A program made the translations under genes and the position numbers. A stretch of 64,000 nt of DNA from Ligula intestinalis (taxonomy: Eukaryota; Platyhelminthes; Cestoda; Diphyllobothriidea; Diphyllobothriidae), in assembly GCA_036362985.1 (NCBI GenBank), contig JAYGXS010000001.1, positions 75,044,027 through 75,108,026 of the forward strand, in the 5' to 3' direction. The notes under the pieces are model-generated. The model was not told where the DNA came from. It searched no databases and saw only the letters and a list, made by a program, of their open reading frames with translations. Every line of letters begins with the position of its first letter. Position 1 is the first letter of the stretch. Below, piece after piece: positions 34,247 to 47,100 of this stretch.

Positions 34247-34293
34247 GCCATATATGGCTGGCGAGCCATAGGTTGCCAACCCCGGCCCTAGTC

Positions 34294-35114
34294 ACAGCAT
34301 TTTGTCCTACAGAAACGGAAGTTATAGGCGTTTTGGGTGGGGAAATAGGGTAGATAGTGAAGGAAATCTGTAAAAGCAAGTGTGAAGTGGAAAAGTGTAG
34401 TTGGACATGTTTCTCGTGGCCGCTGGAAAAAAGTTGTACCACACATAAATTGAAGGTGTGCGGGGCGCTTCGCACCGCAGACTATACTAGTCGAACTCCA
34501 GAAGGGTAAGTTTGGTCTCAGGTTAGTTGAAATAGATGACCACCTATGCACAATTTCTATTTTTTTCGGGAATTTGAAGAAACCTGCAATTTGATAATCA
34601 GGTTTTTTCGCAAAACGTTAAACGATAATACAGTTTAAGAAAATCTGCAGATATAAGTCAACAGAATTTCTTAATACAGTAAAATAAAATACACGTAGTA
34701 GTTATTAAAGTATATTCCACTACCTATCCTAATCCTCCACACCAAAAACCCCTATAAGCACCGTTTACAGGGAAATAATGTTGGGACTAGGGTTATATGA
34801 AATGCACTAATTATACCACTGATCCCCAGTTGTGCATTTATGTTATACCCGTGCTTAAGCAGACCTTTTAATTAAATCAATTCACAAGCAAGGGTTCATG
34901 GTAGATAAGAATAGTCACCCTTTGTTGTACGAATTTAACACCACGCTTCAAAATTAAATACTCACTTGTGTGCTGTGACGCCCTTTGTGGGCAGACAATT
35001 TTGTGCATACGACTCTCAAGCGTCTTCCACATTTCGAAGTATATCGATCGATCAAAGCACGTGTCAGGGGGAAAGTTAGTGCCATCTTTGTTTCGACCCT
35101 ATCATCCAGGGGAG
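34294..35114. promoter_or_regulatory. Upstream region of CFAP161
   Basis: The 820 bp between the hAT target duplication and the CFAP161 start codon should hold its promoter and 5' leader. I cannot point to specific elements. An in-frame open stretch extends upstream of the chosen ATG to about 34,968 but has no matching protein. Confidence 0.35.
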
Positions 35115-35189
35115 ATGAGCGCTTCACATAACGCCTACTCCACTAAAACTCTTGTTGGAAACTGGCAAGAGCTGCGTACGCGAGAGGAA
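35115..35189 (+). CDS. CFAP161: CFAP161 exon 1
   Basis: It encodes 25 residues, MSASHNAYSTKTLVGNWQEL then RTREE, and ends in phase 0 at the donor GAA|GTAGGA. The following intron (35,190-35,233) is 44 bp, with a pyrimidine-rich end TTGCTTGCTAG. Confidence 0.85.
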
Positions 35190-38100
35190 GTAGGAGGATA
35201 TTACAGTTTTCCCGATTATCTGTTGCTTGCTAGGATGCACAACATGAATTCTTGACAAAATGTGAGAAGGGCTCGTTGGCGATCCAGAGAATGGCTCGCC
35301 TGAAAGAAACCTTTCTAGATTTCGTAAGTATGTTGTTTGATATTCCTTTTGCTATTCGTTTAACATATTTCTCAGAGGAGACGGAAATGAAATTTTCCGA
35401 GCGATAGACTGTTGCATTTATTAATCCAACTTTCTGGACTCATATAAGGTTTCACTATCAGAAATAACAGCAGCAAATTGGCGGTGCTTACAGGAATTTT
35501 GATTAATCTTCGAGTAAATTGTCCGTCTGTGAATGACTGTGCTGAGCTTTGTAAGCCGAAATTCGTACAGCTAATTCATTGAATTCACATCACTTCAAAT
35601 GTTTAACTCACGGCCTGTCCTAATGCTGGCCCTAATGATTACCTTCTTGACTCAAATTTTGAACAGTTGACCCTGTAAAGGGGCACTAACCATAGTGAAC
35701 CACCTCTATTTCTGTTCATATATGTGTGATTCCGGTCTGCGCTTGATGGGACCTGTATGAACATCATGACGCAGTTTTACGTTTAAATATCCAGTTATGT
35801 TGCTATCTCCCCATTTCCAGCTGAGCTATATGAGATGCGCAAAATAAGGTATGAGCCCTTGCGTCGTCACTGATTCTATTTCCCAGTTGTTTGTTAGGAA
35901 AGGAAGGCACACAAGACAGCAGATAATAGTTAACTGTCACTGTTTCTGCTTGTACATCAGCTCTGTCTTCTGTGTGTCCGTCAGCAGCGTGTCTTCTGTC
36001 GTCGGCCTCGTCTCGACATCAGCAGGTCTCGTTAACAGAGTCTTGTGTCGCGAGAAGCAGAATGCCGCCTCCATTCGGTGGCAGCGTATCTAAGGGCCAG
36101 CGGCCTTTGTTCCCTATTGGTCCCTCTGCAGGCAGCCACCATAGGGTATCCTTAAGAGGACACGTCTCGCCACTGTTACGCGCGCATGTGCATGCGTCCT
36201 TTCGTGCCTCCCTGTCAGGCGTGACCTCAGAACCCGGCTGGCGGCTGTCTTTGTGTTCTCGCGTGTCGGTGTTTTGAAGGTCTTGCTCTTGGCCCGTTCT
36301 GTATGCGCCTACTGGCATGTGGGCTTCCCTTGTTCTCTTGCCTTTGGAACGACCCAAGTGATTACTCGCGTGCTGGGCCGTCCGAACAATATACTTTCTT
36401 CAGTGGATTTTCTGCTTTGATCGTATAAGGTTGGAAGCCAAGAAACCGAGTTTTAATGGGGCTCGGAGAATTATTTCACATTAATTTGTCACAAAGATAA
36501 TAGACCTAGTGCGCTTTTATTCCAGGTTGTTATACTAATTTTTTTCGTCAATGTCTTCATCTCGTCCTCCCGGTCTTGCGGGGGTACCATCCAAAAAATA
36601 ACTACATATCTTTTCAGTCCAGTGACCCCAAAGACAAGTTTTGGTACTTTGTGTGATTTCAGACCAGGACACTGATCTTGTGGTCCTGCTTTAATTTGGA
36701 GCCTTATTACTGTCCATAAGGATTGTCTAACTCCGATGGCCATACTGGCATGTGAACACATCTCAATTATGTATGCAATTGGTTTATCTAAAAGTCTGGA
36801 AAGGCTGCTGTCAGGAAAAGGGGAAAAATATTCACCCATTGGGGACGTACGCGAGGTTAAGCGTCTTGAACTCCTTCTAAAGAGCACAATCGCAGACTAA
36901 CACTTTGGCAACTCCATTATACTGATACGATTTGTTTTGGAACTCGGCCGGGCAGCCATCTATGGGAGTGACAAACTGTCGGACTTGGTCTATTTCGACA
37001 TCTCCAGATCATTTACAGTAAATAACATAAGATTGAAATTCTCCCCTCCATTGTTTTCAAAATGGAGGTAAGCCGTTTACTTTTCAGTAGAGACTGTTTT
37101 TTCTCGTGTATAAAGGGAAGGAAGGAAAGGAAATACAAAGCAGTAGGAGCTGGTCACCAGTTGCAACCCTTTAATAAATCGGTCACTCTTTAATAAAAGA
37201 ACTGTAATGTTCTCATGAGGCATGCAAATAAAGCTGAAATGTTATACATCCAAAAAGAGATACGTGAGGTTCATCTTGTCAGTTGCTGTCTTCTAGTCTG
37301 AGTCCCTATGTCAAATACGACAATACGGTATGGTGTATAGTTTGGTATCGTTTTTTGCTATTAGATCCCTGGCAACTTATCCTCTACCACAATAGAGTTG
37401 CGAGCTCAAATGCCGGCTAAAGGTTTAAAAATACGAAATAATCCTCACACGCTTGCATTCTGAGGACGCGTCGAAGGCTCCTACCATGCCGGCAATGAGT
37501 GATCATGTCAAACTACTCTGCTTTTCACCTCTCCTAGAAATGTTGTATTCCGAAATCCCCTTCAGACCTCCGGCATGCAGAGTATGCCCAAAATTAAAGA
37601 CGTGGAAAAAGTATTTACTGACAAAAATCGGTCCTAGCGCGTCCCCTCCTAACTCCCCAACTGCATCATGCATACATAATTCAGAACGAACTATACCTTC
37701 GGTCACTTGAGTGTTCTTATACCCTATATTTTTTGTGATCTCACATCTCTGCCTCGGTTTTGTTATCCATGGCCGTAGACCTCGCGGGTTTCATAAATAA
37801 CTGCAAAACGATAAATGTCTGAATGCTTGATGCGTAGTTTGGTGTCTCGGGCTTTGGAACCCGGAAAGATGTGATGCTTAATGTTACATTGCTGTTCTTG
37901 TTCGAAATAACGATAGGAGGGCAGAGAAAGCAGAATTCTGAAACTGAAAATTGGAGTGGTTATTAGTAGGTCGTTTCTGCCTACGCTTACTGGTGTCTGT
38001 AGGTAATATTTTGTTTAAAATTTACGGACAGTCTTTTCCCAAAAAAGTTCATATAGTGGATAAGTGAAGTAGTTTGCATTCTGAGATAATATCATGTAGA

Positions 38101-41100
38101 GTAGGAAGGTTTTCGGAAAATCCAATTGTACTCTTGAATTTTCAAGCAGGTAACACCGGCTCCTCATCAGATGAAATGAAAAGTGGGGAGTAGGACTGTC
38201 CCACTAGAACGTTTGGTGGGGGTAAGGCAGCTAGACAGACGTTCACGGCAGAGGGAAGGCAAAAATATCACGGTTACTGTTGGGAGTGAGGGAGGGACTA
38301 GGGGGGTTGAAAGTCAGATGGGGTTCACGTGCATTTCCACTCAACCAGGTATTAGTATACGACTGTTGTGGGTGCGAGCCAATGATTCGTGCACTCAACG
38401 GGCCCAGACTTCAGAGACAAGCACAAAACCCCCTTCCCAATGGATATATAGTGCCACAAACATTTTATTTCCCTCTTTACATGACAGGAATTTCTGAAAC
38501 TAAGTCGTTTCGGCAGCGCTGTCGCTCACAAGCCCACATCCGTCCTACGCGCAACCCTATGCCGAGGAAAGAACCCCCTAATTGTAGAATAACTAAACAA
38601 CCTTGCTTACCACACTACACACGCCATTTGTCGATATTTTTATGTTGATTACACAGGCCGACTTCTCCGGACTCGTATCAATGAACATAAGTTAGCCATT
38701 TCCTGACAAGATCCTTTATCTCTCGCATTTGCGCACTCCCTTGAGTTTTACCACCGCTTCAATTGGGACGGACAACACGAAAAAAGCGAGAGAATTCCTC
38801 GAAGCTTGGCGCTTGAGCCAGACCAGCATTTACGGACAAGTCTATCTTGATGCACTTTACGATGGTTGGCCTGCACGGCTCACTGACTCGCACCCACAAC
38901 AGTCGTTTATCGATACTCAGTCGAGTGGAAATGCACTGATGTGGCACCTCCCCGACACGTGAACCTTGTCTGACTTTCTACAGGGTGTCCACAAAGTCTG
39001 GGAACACAGGAATGTTAATATTTTATTTATTTATGTTATTTTGTTGGGACGGCAGGGTCCCATGATTAGTCAACAACGGTTAGCCTCTCAGCGCAGCTGC
39101 AGAGCAAAGTCCCACGCCGTAGCTGGACAACGTGTCAACAATTATCGATTTTCCGTCCTATCTGATTGGACCGTGAATGCTGACGCCTCCTCGCTATGCG
39201 CACTGAATAAAAAAGGTGATGGTGTGGTGTGGTTTGTGGAAAGCTCATGTGCTAGGACCCTTCTTCTTTGATGAACATGTAACCGGTAAGACTTATCTGA
39301 ACATGTTGAGAGACAAATTAATGCCTCAAATTTAGCGCCTAGGCGAGGGACTTCTGGACTGGTTTCAGCAGGATGGAGCCCCTGCCCATTTTTCTACAAA
39401 CGTTAGAGATTGGCTGAATGGCACTTTTCCTCACTGGATCGGAAGAATTGGTCATGTAGAGTGGTCCCCTCATTCACCAGACCTTTCTTCCCTTGATTTC
39501 TTTTTCTGGGGTGTTAAAAGAGCAAGTTTACTCAATGAAGATTGCAAATCTAAATCACTTGAGAGAACGAATTATCGGTCAGTGTGCTGAAATCGACGGC
39601 CATTTACACATATTTAATCGAGTTCACCAGAATTTATGCATTGCAAATAATGGAAATCATATTAAAAATATAATTTCTGAACATTATAATTAAATAAATT
39701 GTTTTCTTTTAAAGGTATGCATTTATCCCCTATGTACCCAGAATTCGTGGATACCCTGTACATCCCTCCTCTCACCCCCAACAGTAACCGCGACATGTTT
39801 ATCCTCCCCGCCCCTCTCCTGTGAATGTCTGTCTACCTGCATCCCTTCACCAAATGGTCCAGTGCGACACTTCCACTCCTTAATTTCCATTTAGTCTGAT
39901 GAAGGGCCAGTGTTTCCTGCATGAAATTTTACAAGTACAACTGAATTTTACAAATACCCTCGTACTTTTCAAAGTTCGCATAGTATTTTACTCGAAGTGC
40001 ACAAAATAACAGCTAACTTGGACTGTTAAAACTTCTGTGAATCAGCAGCTGCTCATGTATAACTGTTCGGCCAAGGAAAAGTAAAATCTACACGAAGAGA
40101 TCGCTTCGATAATGGGCATACATGACATGCGCTTCAAATATTTACATAGCCAAACTATTTGCCGCTTTTCTACGGCCTTTTTGCTGACGGTGTCTTCTTT
40201 AAAAGCATGAAAAAGCTCAGCAGTCTCTTTTTCGTCTTCAGAGTACTCCGAAAAGGCATATGGGGTAGTTGTCTTGATTTGACCAGTAAATAAGTTCAGT
40301 TTAAAGTGTATTTCACATCACTACGCAGAAATGACTGAATTTAATATCATGCCTGCTATTTGCATATCTTAATGAAGAAAAGGGTTATGCGAAGGTTTTC
40401 GAAGCATGGTTAATTTATACTGTTCCTGTGATTTCCTCTGTTGAGACCTTCCGTGCCTCGTAGTATCAAACAGTTTATAGGGTCTTAAAAGACTTCGCGT
40501 TTTACCCTTAATGCACTGAACCACATTGCCCCAAAGTTTAGGTTTCTGTTATTGTTATATAAAGCATTTACCTGGGGTTTTCTTTGAGCATATCTTCCTT
40601 CCGGCCCATAACAAAGGTACATGCGGAGTTTGAATTAGACATTTATTTCAAAAATAGCACTTTTGTCGTGTTGCCTGTTAATGCCTTCTCATTTCCTGAT
40701 TGCTTTCTCATAGATTCCAACAACAGAATCCACAGACGAATTCGTGCGCTGGAATGATAAGATTGGTCTCGTGTGTCCGTCACCTATGAAACACCTCGTC
40801 GAAGGTAATTTCAGCCTGCCACGCCCACGGATACTCGTTTGTGTGGACCTGGACTCATCCTTAATTTACGGTAAAATGAAATTCATTGAGGGCACCAAAA
40901 TTGTTGGTTCAACTGACCTGAAACCAATGGCTCGCACTGTGTTTCAGATCGTCAGGTAAAATACCCTCTTTTCTAAAGTAAGCTTTGAGATCGATTATAA
41001 AAATAAAATATAGTAGCGTCAGATCCTTTGTCACAGTTTGAATACTTTTTTACCACCTCGAATCGGAACGTAATTTATTAGGCGCAAAAACTCTCTTATA

Positions 41101-44100
41101 TACATTGAAAACCCTCCTCGAAGTAGCCTAACGACCATAATTTATGAAAATTATAAGGAAAATAGGAAAATATTATTTCGCATTTTATTAAGTCGTTTTC
41201 TTCCTTACAGAAGGCCGCAGCTAACTATAGGCTACTGCAGGTTGAGGTGTAAACAAAATTGCATAAGTATTTACTACCTTAACGACTGGAAAATCGAGAA
41301 CTTGGCTTAATAACATTTAAGTTAACTCGGTGATGCCAGTTATCACATTGCTCCATTGTGTTTCATTCAAGGTCCGATTTCTTTGCAACATGGCAGCTAC
41401 ATGATAATTTATCCTGTATATTTCTAACCTACGCTAACTTAAACTTAATGCTAAGAATGTGATTTACAGAAGAGTCAATAAGAGGGGTAGGTATCTTTTC
41501 TGGCTATTTCAATTGTCCTTATTCCTATAACTTACTTCGAATCATGTACATTCTCGTTATTAAGCAAGACATACGTGTAAATGACCACCTCAGACCTTTC
41601 ATATGAAACTTTAATCATAATGTTTGCAACAGACATTTAAAAAGGTAGGATCATGGCTTTAAGTTTGCAAGGTGTAAGTTAAAACCCCAAATTCCGGTGA
41701 AATTTCTTGCAGCTTGTCACCCCATTAACTGAACTCCGAAAATGATTGTTTTTGATTATTTGAGATTTTCCTTCACAAATCTTTGACTACCAACTTCTTG
41801 CACACATTGGCTAACTTCACACCTTCTCACCGCACTAGACTCCTGACCGGCTTTATGGTGACTGACACCTGCGAATTGAAAGCGAGTGTTAGGTCGACGG
41901 TTCAGCGCATTTTTGACACTATAAACGGTCTGGCGTGCTTGAAGCTATAACGGTGCGCTAAACGCCGTGGCTTGGAAGGTCGCCAAATGGCTGGATAACT
42001 GGAACCTCCCAGTCTGTCCACCGTATTTATCTGGCGTAGCCGGGTAGTACACTGAGAGCCAGGCTGCAATGGCTTGTAATATGACCAGACATGGCGACTC
42101 CTGTCACGCCAGCCACCCGGGCCCTCTCTCTCGCCTCTGGTCCTTTTGACTTGATCAGGACACCAAGTATAGGTGGGGGATAGGTGGAGAGTGCGGTAGG
42201 GACAACGCGAATCTGCTAGCTCCCTACTCCAATTTACGTGCAACTCAGCGTCCCTGTGACCTCCCCCAGGTGTGGTCACACGGTAAGCCCCATTGAAATC
42301 GTCAGTTTAGTTCAGAAAAGCACATAAGCGGAGAAGGTATTCGCTTATACACTTACAGGAAAGACCATGCGAACTAACATTCCGATTTACTGTAGGATTA
42401 ATTGACTGCAGTGTGCACTCCTCTGACGCGGACTAACTTGCCAAGGTGCCTTACACCTGAAGAAGTGGGATCTGATAGTGGTACCTGTCTTCAACTTGGA
42501 GTGGTCGGGTATCATGGCATCCTGCCTTCCCCGATCAGACTTCAGACGCGTGCAACTTGCTGTTCAAAAATCGAGGTTTAGCAAGCTGCTGCCGTGGTAG
42601 GGGAAAAGTCGCTTAGAGCTCTTTTGTGTTTAGGACTCTCTCAAGTCGTGCTTCAATCAGAGTCCTGAGGTCCCATTATATTAAACATTTATACCGTACA
42701 TCTCTTAGTAATCAAATTCGATAAAACCCTTTATCTTGCGTATTTCCTTTGCTAAAAAGTACCAAAATGTTAGTTTTACAGCCCGATATATTACCTAAGA
42801 TAGTTTGCAAAACGTGAATTCATGTACAGAGTTACTTTTCCGAGAAGAAGACGATTCGATCGCTGGGACACGACTTTTGTTCACCTGACGTTTCGATATC
42901 CGTCGCGGACTCTTCACCAGAGACATCAGTAGAAAGCAGAAGCAGATACGGGTCGTCGCCTCGGTTACTTTTCTGTTAAATCGCGCTGATAGTGGATCCG
43001 TCCCTCTTCAGGGGCCATCAGGATTTTGTTTCGTGGGATCTCTTAATTTTAAACTCCGTTGCGTACCAAAAAAACTAACGAGTTCCCGCTTTATATCACT
43101 GAGGTACAATACCATATTTAACGTCACATGGACAAAGCATGAAAAAGACGTCCGTATAAAAATTTTCTTCCCTTTTCTTCAATGGGGCTCATTCAGGCGG
43201 TTCCATGCCAACCAGTAAATATTTTTTGGAAAAGTTTTTTTGAGAAATCTGGTTTTGCGTACGTAAGCCTTCGATTATTCATCATCGGGCCTCTAAAATA
43301 ATAGGAGGGAAGGCAGAGTAAACATACGTTAAGCCCCTGATTAACAGTCAGGGTAGGAGAGTGAGTTTAGGGCGTTCAAAGGACAGGAATTATAATCTAG
43401 TACTAGCAGAGACCAAGGAAAGGCGGAGGAGAAGGAGGTGTCCGAACATTCGCTCGGTTTCTGCTTATTCGCTCAAGCGTGACGTGAGCTCAACTTTCCT
43501 TCTTAAACACCTACATGGGTTCCTCGCTGAATATATGTTGCTCACAAGGACTTGGGCCTTAGAAGAGTCATGTCTGGCCTGCTTGCGATTATCTGTTGTA
43601 AGGATTTCTACGAACATAGCTAAACGTCTAGGGTTTGGAAATGACAGTCAACCAACAGAGCTGAACACGCCCACCATCACACAACCGGTTTCACCTTAGG
43701 TGTGTTGGGGACGATTCAGTGCTGTGGAAGCGCTATGCATCCACCATAAATACACTGCGGAAGTCAGCTATTTCGGGTTAGCATTAACACAGTGACTTAA
43801 ACTCTCTGAAAGTAGCCACTTGCCAAAAAGCAACAAACGAACAAAACTATCAATGAATTGGAGGAAGAAACAGTTCAAATCTATGTTGCGTAAGCAACCA
43901 ACTATAGCAACTTTTCAAGACTTTTTGTGAATCCATCCAGTTCCTGAATGAGGAAATACAAATTAACAACTGTTGGAGTGAACAAGGTGTATCCACAAAC
44001 TAGTCTCTTTTTAAATTGACTAATGATGGCGGCCAAAAGACAGCTATCTCACTATTATAAAGCCAATCACAATGTTTTTCATCACCAGACCTTTTAAATA

Positions 44101-47100
44101 AAACAAGGTAGAGTAGCGTAATGAAATTTTAAGCAGCCAATAAGTACGAAGTGTGGGAAAGAGGGTTGAAGGTGTTCAGATGGCAAGGTTTGCAAGCAAG
44201 TTCTCTTAAGGGCCCGGGGAGGTGAGGAGGGGAGTGGAGGACGCAGAAGCAGGCGTCAGGCAGTTGTGAACACGCATACTGGATTCATCTCTGGCCACGG
44301 GAGTTTTAAGACTTGTATGAAATTTTTATCGGAGCTCCTGACAGAACTTTACTGTACGCCTTGACGCCTGAACGTCCTCAACCCTCTCTTCCACACTTAT
44401 TTGTTATTAGCTGTTTAAAATGTGACCATGCTTTCCTTCCTTTTATTGCACTACAGGCCTAATGAGTAATAATCAAAAGCGTGTATTTGCCAAATCTGAC
44501 TTCTTGAAGTTAACTATTGTGTGTTTAGGGTATCTGGAGGATTTTGCACAGTCTATTCACTCAGGCAGTCTTAAATATATGTTCCTTTAGTTGCAGCTTT
44601 GCTCTTTTTCAGCACAAGAAACAAGGTTTGGCTTCAAACATTTGTCAGATGTAAAAGTGGCATTAGTAGTAGGAGTGTGTGTGTTAGTTCGACCATCGCA
44701 AGCGAAGATGTCCACCATTTACTCAAAAGCAGGGATGGTAACTGTGGTCAGGTATAGTGATAGCAGGCACGCCGCTACCTACCCCATTCTAACCCTTTCA
44801 ACTGTGTTTAAACGGTGACAAGACAAGACGAGATGGCCGCACAGAGAAAGGGTATAGGCCGCAGCCGTAAACACCGCCTAAACTTAGTATATAGTGACAG
44901 TAGACTTTGCGCCGGTACTACTGCACTGTCTACTCTTACTCACCTGTAGTAGGCGTCTAGCTTGATTTTAAGAAGCCAGGCCTCGTTCTGCTAAAAAACC
45001 ACTACTGCTATTTCTAATGTTCTTGCTAGGGTGCATCTGAGTAATATTGACGCTGGTTAAAGTCCAGCGCAGGGTTCATATCCCCTCAAACCTAACAAGA
45101 AGTGTAGTATTGCTGGCGCTGGCACTGGTGCCACCACTTGTCAGCGTTGACGCTGATTGAGTCTTCAATAGAGTTCCTATACCCTTGATCTGAATAAGGA
45201 AGGTGAATCTGAGTTTAACTGCTTCGGGGAAGTACAGGCTTGGGGGCCTGAGCAAAGCTGTGCTTGCCTTGGCTTCCGCACTTTCAGCTCGATCTCTCGA
45301 GCTGTACGGAATAAGACGCTGTTGCCATAGGTGCTTGCATATGATATAAGTGCTAATTCTAGAAGGTATACTTATTGAGGCTAGTAGATAGTATACTATA
45401 AGTACTGCCTGTGTATCTTCTACTCAGGGAGACGCACCCAGTGTGCACTCCCCTGTCTGTATGAGGTAGAAGTGTTTAGCATTCGGATAATAATAGAGCT
45501 GGGTGTCCTGAGCAAAGGTGCATGTGCCGTGGTTTCCGCACTTTCAACTTGATCCATCGATCTGTACGGACTAAGAAGCTGCTGCTATAGGTACGTGCCT
45601 ATGCCAGGAGTACTAGAGCCAGCACGGGTTTCATGTCCCGTCAATCTCGACAAAAAGTGTCGCTAGCACTGATGCCGCCATTTGTCAACGGCGATGCGGG
45701 CTGAGCCAACGCTAGGGCTTATATGCCTTTGCTCTCAGTAGGAATGTGAGTCTGGGTTTAACTATTTCGGGTAAGTTCACGCTTGGGGGCCTGAGCAAGC
45801 TCTGCTTGACTTGGTTTCCGCACTCTAGTAGGAGTAGTAGTACTATTGATTACATTTTAAATACTGCTTGAGTTCATTTTTTTTAATTTCCGTCTAGCCC
45901 GACCGACTGCCCATCCGAATGCAAGGTGACATATGGCACTCCTGTGCAGTTCAGGTTGGCAAGTGACGCAGTATCCGATGAGCCTATGTACATGGCTAGC
46001 GACTTTATCAATACGGCAGGTGGGAGCAACCGACTCTCCGGTCATCGACAGGTCTTCCTCAGTGCAAACCGCTGTGCCTACAACACCCACTGGAAACTGG
46101 AGCACATGTACCCTCAACTTCGCATGGAGATGGAAGGGACACCAATTTATGTCAGTATTCTCACCTTTTTTCCTTTTAAGTTCTATAATTGTCCAAAAAA
46201 GAGGGTCCCACCCACATAACGGTCACAAAAGCAACCTAAATTGCTCTCGGCGTTTACTGCCAGTAATTGAAAGTGTTGCAGAGATTTGAGTCTTTCGTCT
46301 GCCGTGTAATCTGTGCGGTTAACCTACCAGCCTATGCTGATAGTTCGTGCACTACCTACTTAGCTACATTCAACTAACCTTCAATAAAAAGTTTATGAGA
46401 AGATGTCCATATCTCTCTCATTAAATTTTAAATTTTGGAAGCGGAACGTCCCAGACCAGCTTACTAGGTCCTACTAATTACTGGCTTCTCAACATATATG
46501 TTTGTGATCATACATTTTAGGTGCATCAGCGCTATTTCGTCCCGTCCCACTTAGAATTGACTTAGGCCTCGCCACCTCTTTTTCAAAATGTGAACCTAGA
46601 TCAGGTTAGCCTGCTTGCCTCTACTTTAGAGGGCACAGAAGATGTTTAATAGCAACTACTTCAGCAACTGCCAACTATTTTTAGCTCATGATCCGTCAGC
46701 TGTACATGATGAGTCTCAACTCATTAAACAGTAAAAAAACATGTAAAAACAGTAAACAGTAAAAAACATGCATGCTTAAGAGTTTCAATGAAGACAACCA
46801 TAAACGTATTATAACACAGAAGCGAGTTTCAAGAAATATAAAGAAGACCGGAGTGATCATTTCTGCATTATTAGTCATCAGTACCTAGTCATACACAATC
46901 CTAGGTTTTGGGCATCTGGTGTTCCAACCTGCAATCGTGGATCACTGAGTTTAACGTTCTGCCATTGATTGTGTATGGCTCGCTGGTGTTGACTAATAAC
47001 GTAGAAATAGCCACCTTATTCTTCTTTATCTTTGTCATTACCCGCTTCTACATATCTTCCTGGTCAATATGGACTATCTGCGAGGACTCTACATTTAGTC

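Larger units (their letters stand above)
31047..34285 (-). mobile_element. hAT DNA transposon, complete ends, decayed transposase
   Basis: Left end CAGGGGTCGGCAACC (31,047) and right end, read inward, CCGGGGTTGGCAACC (34,285) are terminal inverted repeats with GCGAGCC blocks further in. Flanking 8-bp direct repeats are CCCTAGTT (31,039-31,046) and CCCTAGTC (34,286-34,293), 7 of 8 identical, which is the hAT signature. Length is 3,239 bp. A C-run lies at about 33,659-33,670. The second copy at 61,669 starts with the same end and the same adjacent ATGGCTCGCGAGCCATATAT-type sequence. Confidence 0.85.
38600..39978 (+). mobile_element. PLE-B fragment with GIY-YIG remnant, split by mariner
   Basis: The plus strand encodes VDYTGRLLRTRINEHKLAIS near 38,650, the heart of a GIY-YIG endonuclease, followed by REFLEAWRLSQTSIYGQVYL in another frame, so it is frameshifted. 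The untranslated tail runs from about 38,870, is interrupted at 38,979-38,980 by the mariner element, resumes at 39,761 and ends near 39,978 after CTGATGAAGGGCCAGTGTTT. It is a different PLE lineage from the 18-kb element. Lies in CFAP161 intron 2. Confidence 0.7.

Noticed and set aside
34968..35114. Upstream extension of the CFAP161 start
   Set aside because: The frame is open, but its residues match nothing, and the ATG at 35,115 gives the normal distance to the GNW motif.
35115..35255. Separate small ciliary gene of the CFAP107/CFAP68 type based on the YSTKTLVGNW stretch
   Set aside because: The frame is better explained as CFAP161 exon 1: a phase-0 donor, a 44-bp intron and exon 2 give the expected CFAP161 continuation.
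38183..38648. Two overlapping plus-strand genes
   Set aside because: They are antisense to the inverted PLE-B tail and run into the PLE-B fragment; no independent protein family.
41902..42279. Minus-strand gene inside CFAP161 intron 3
   Set aside because: Its GC-rich, low-complexity protein and location in an intron suggest a repeat; no start context or domain supports a gene.
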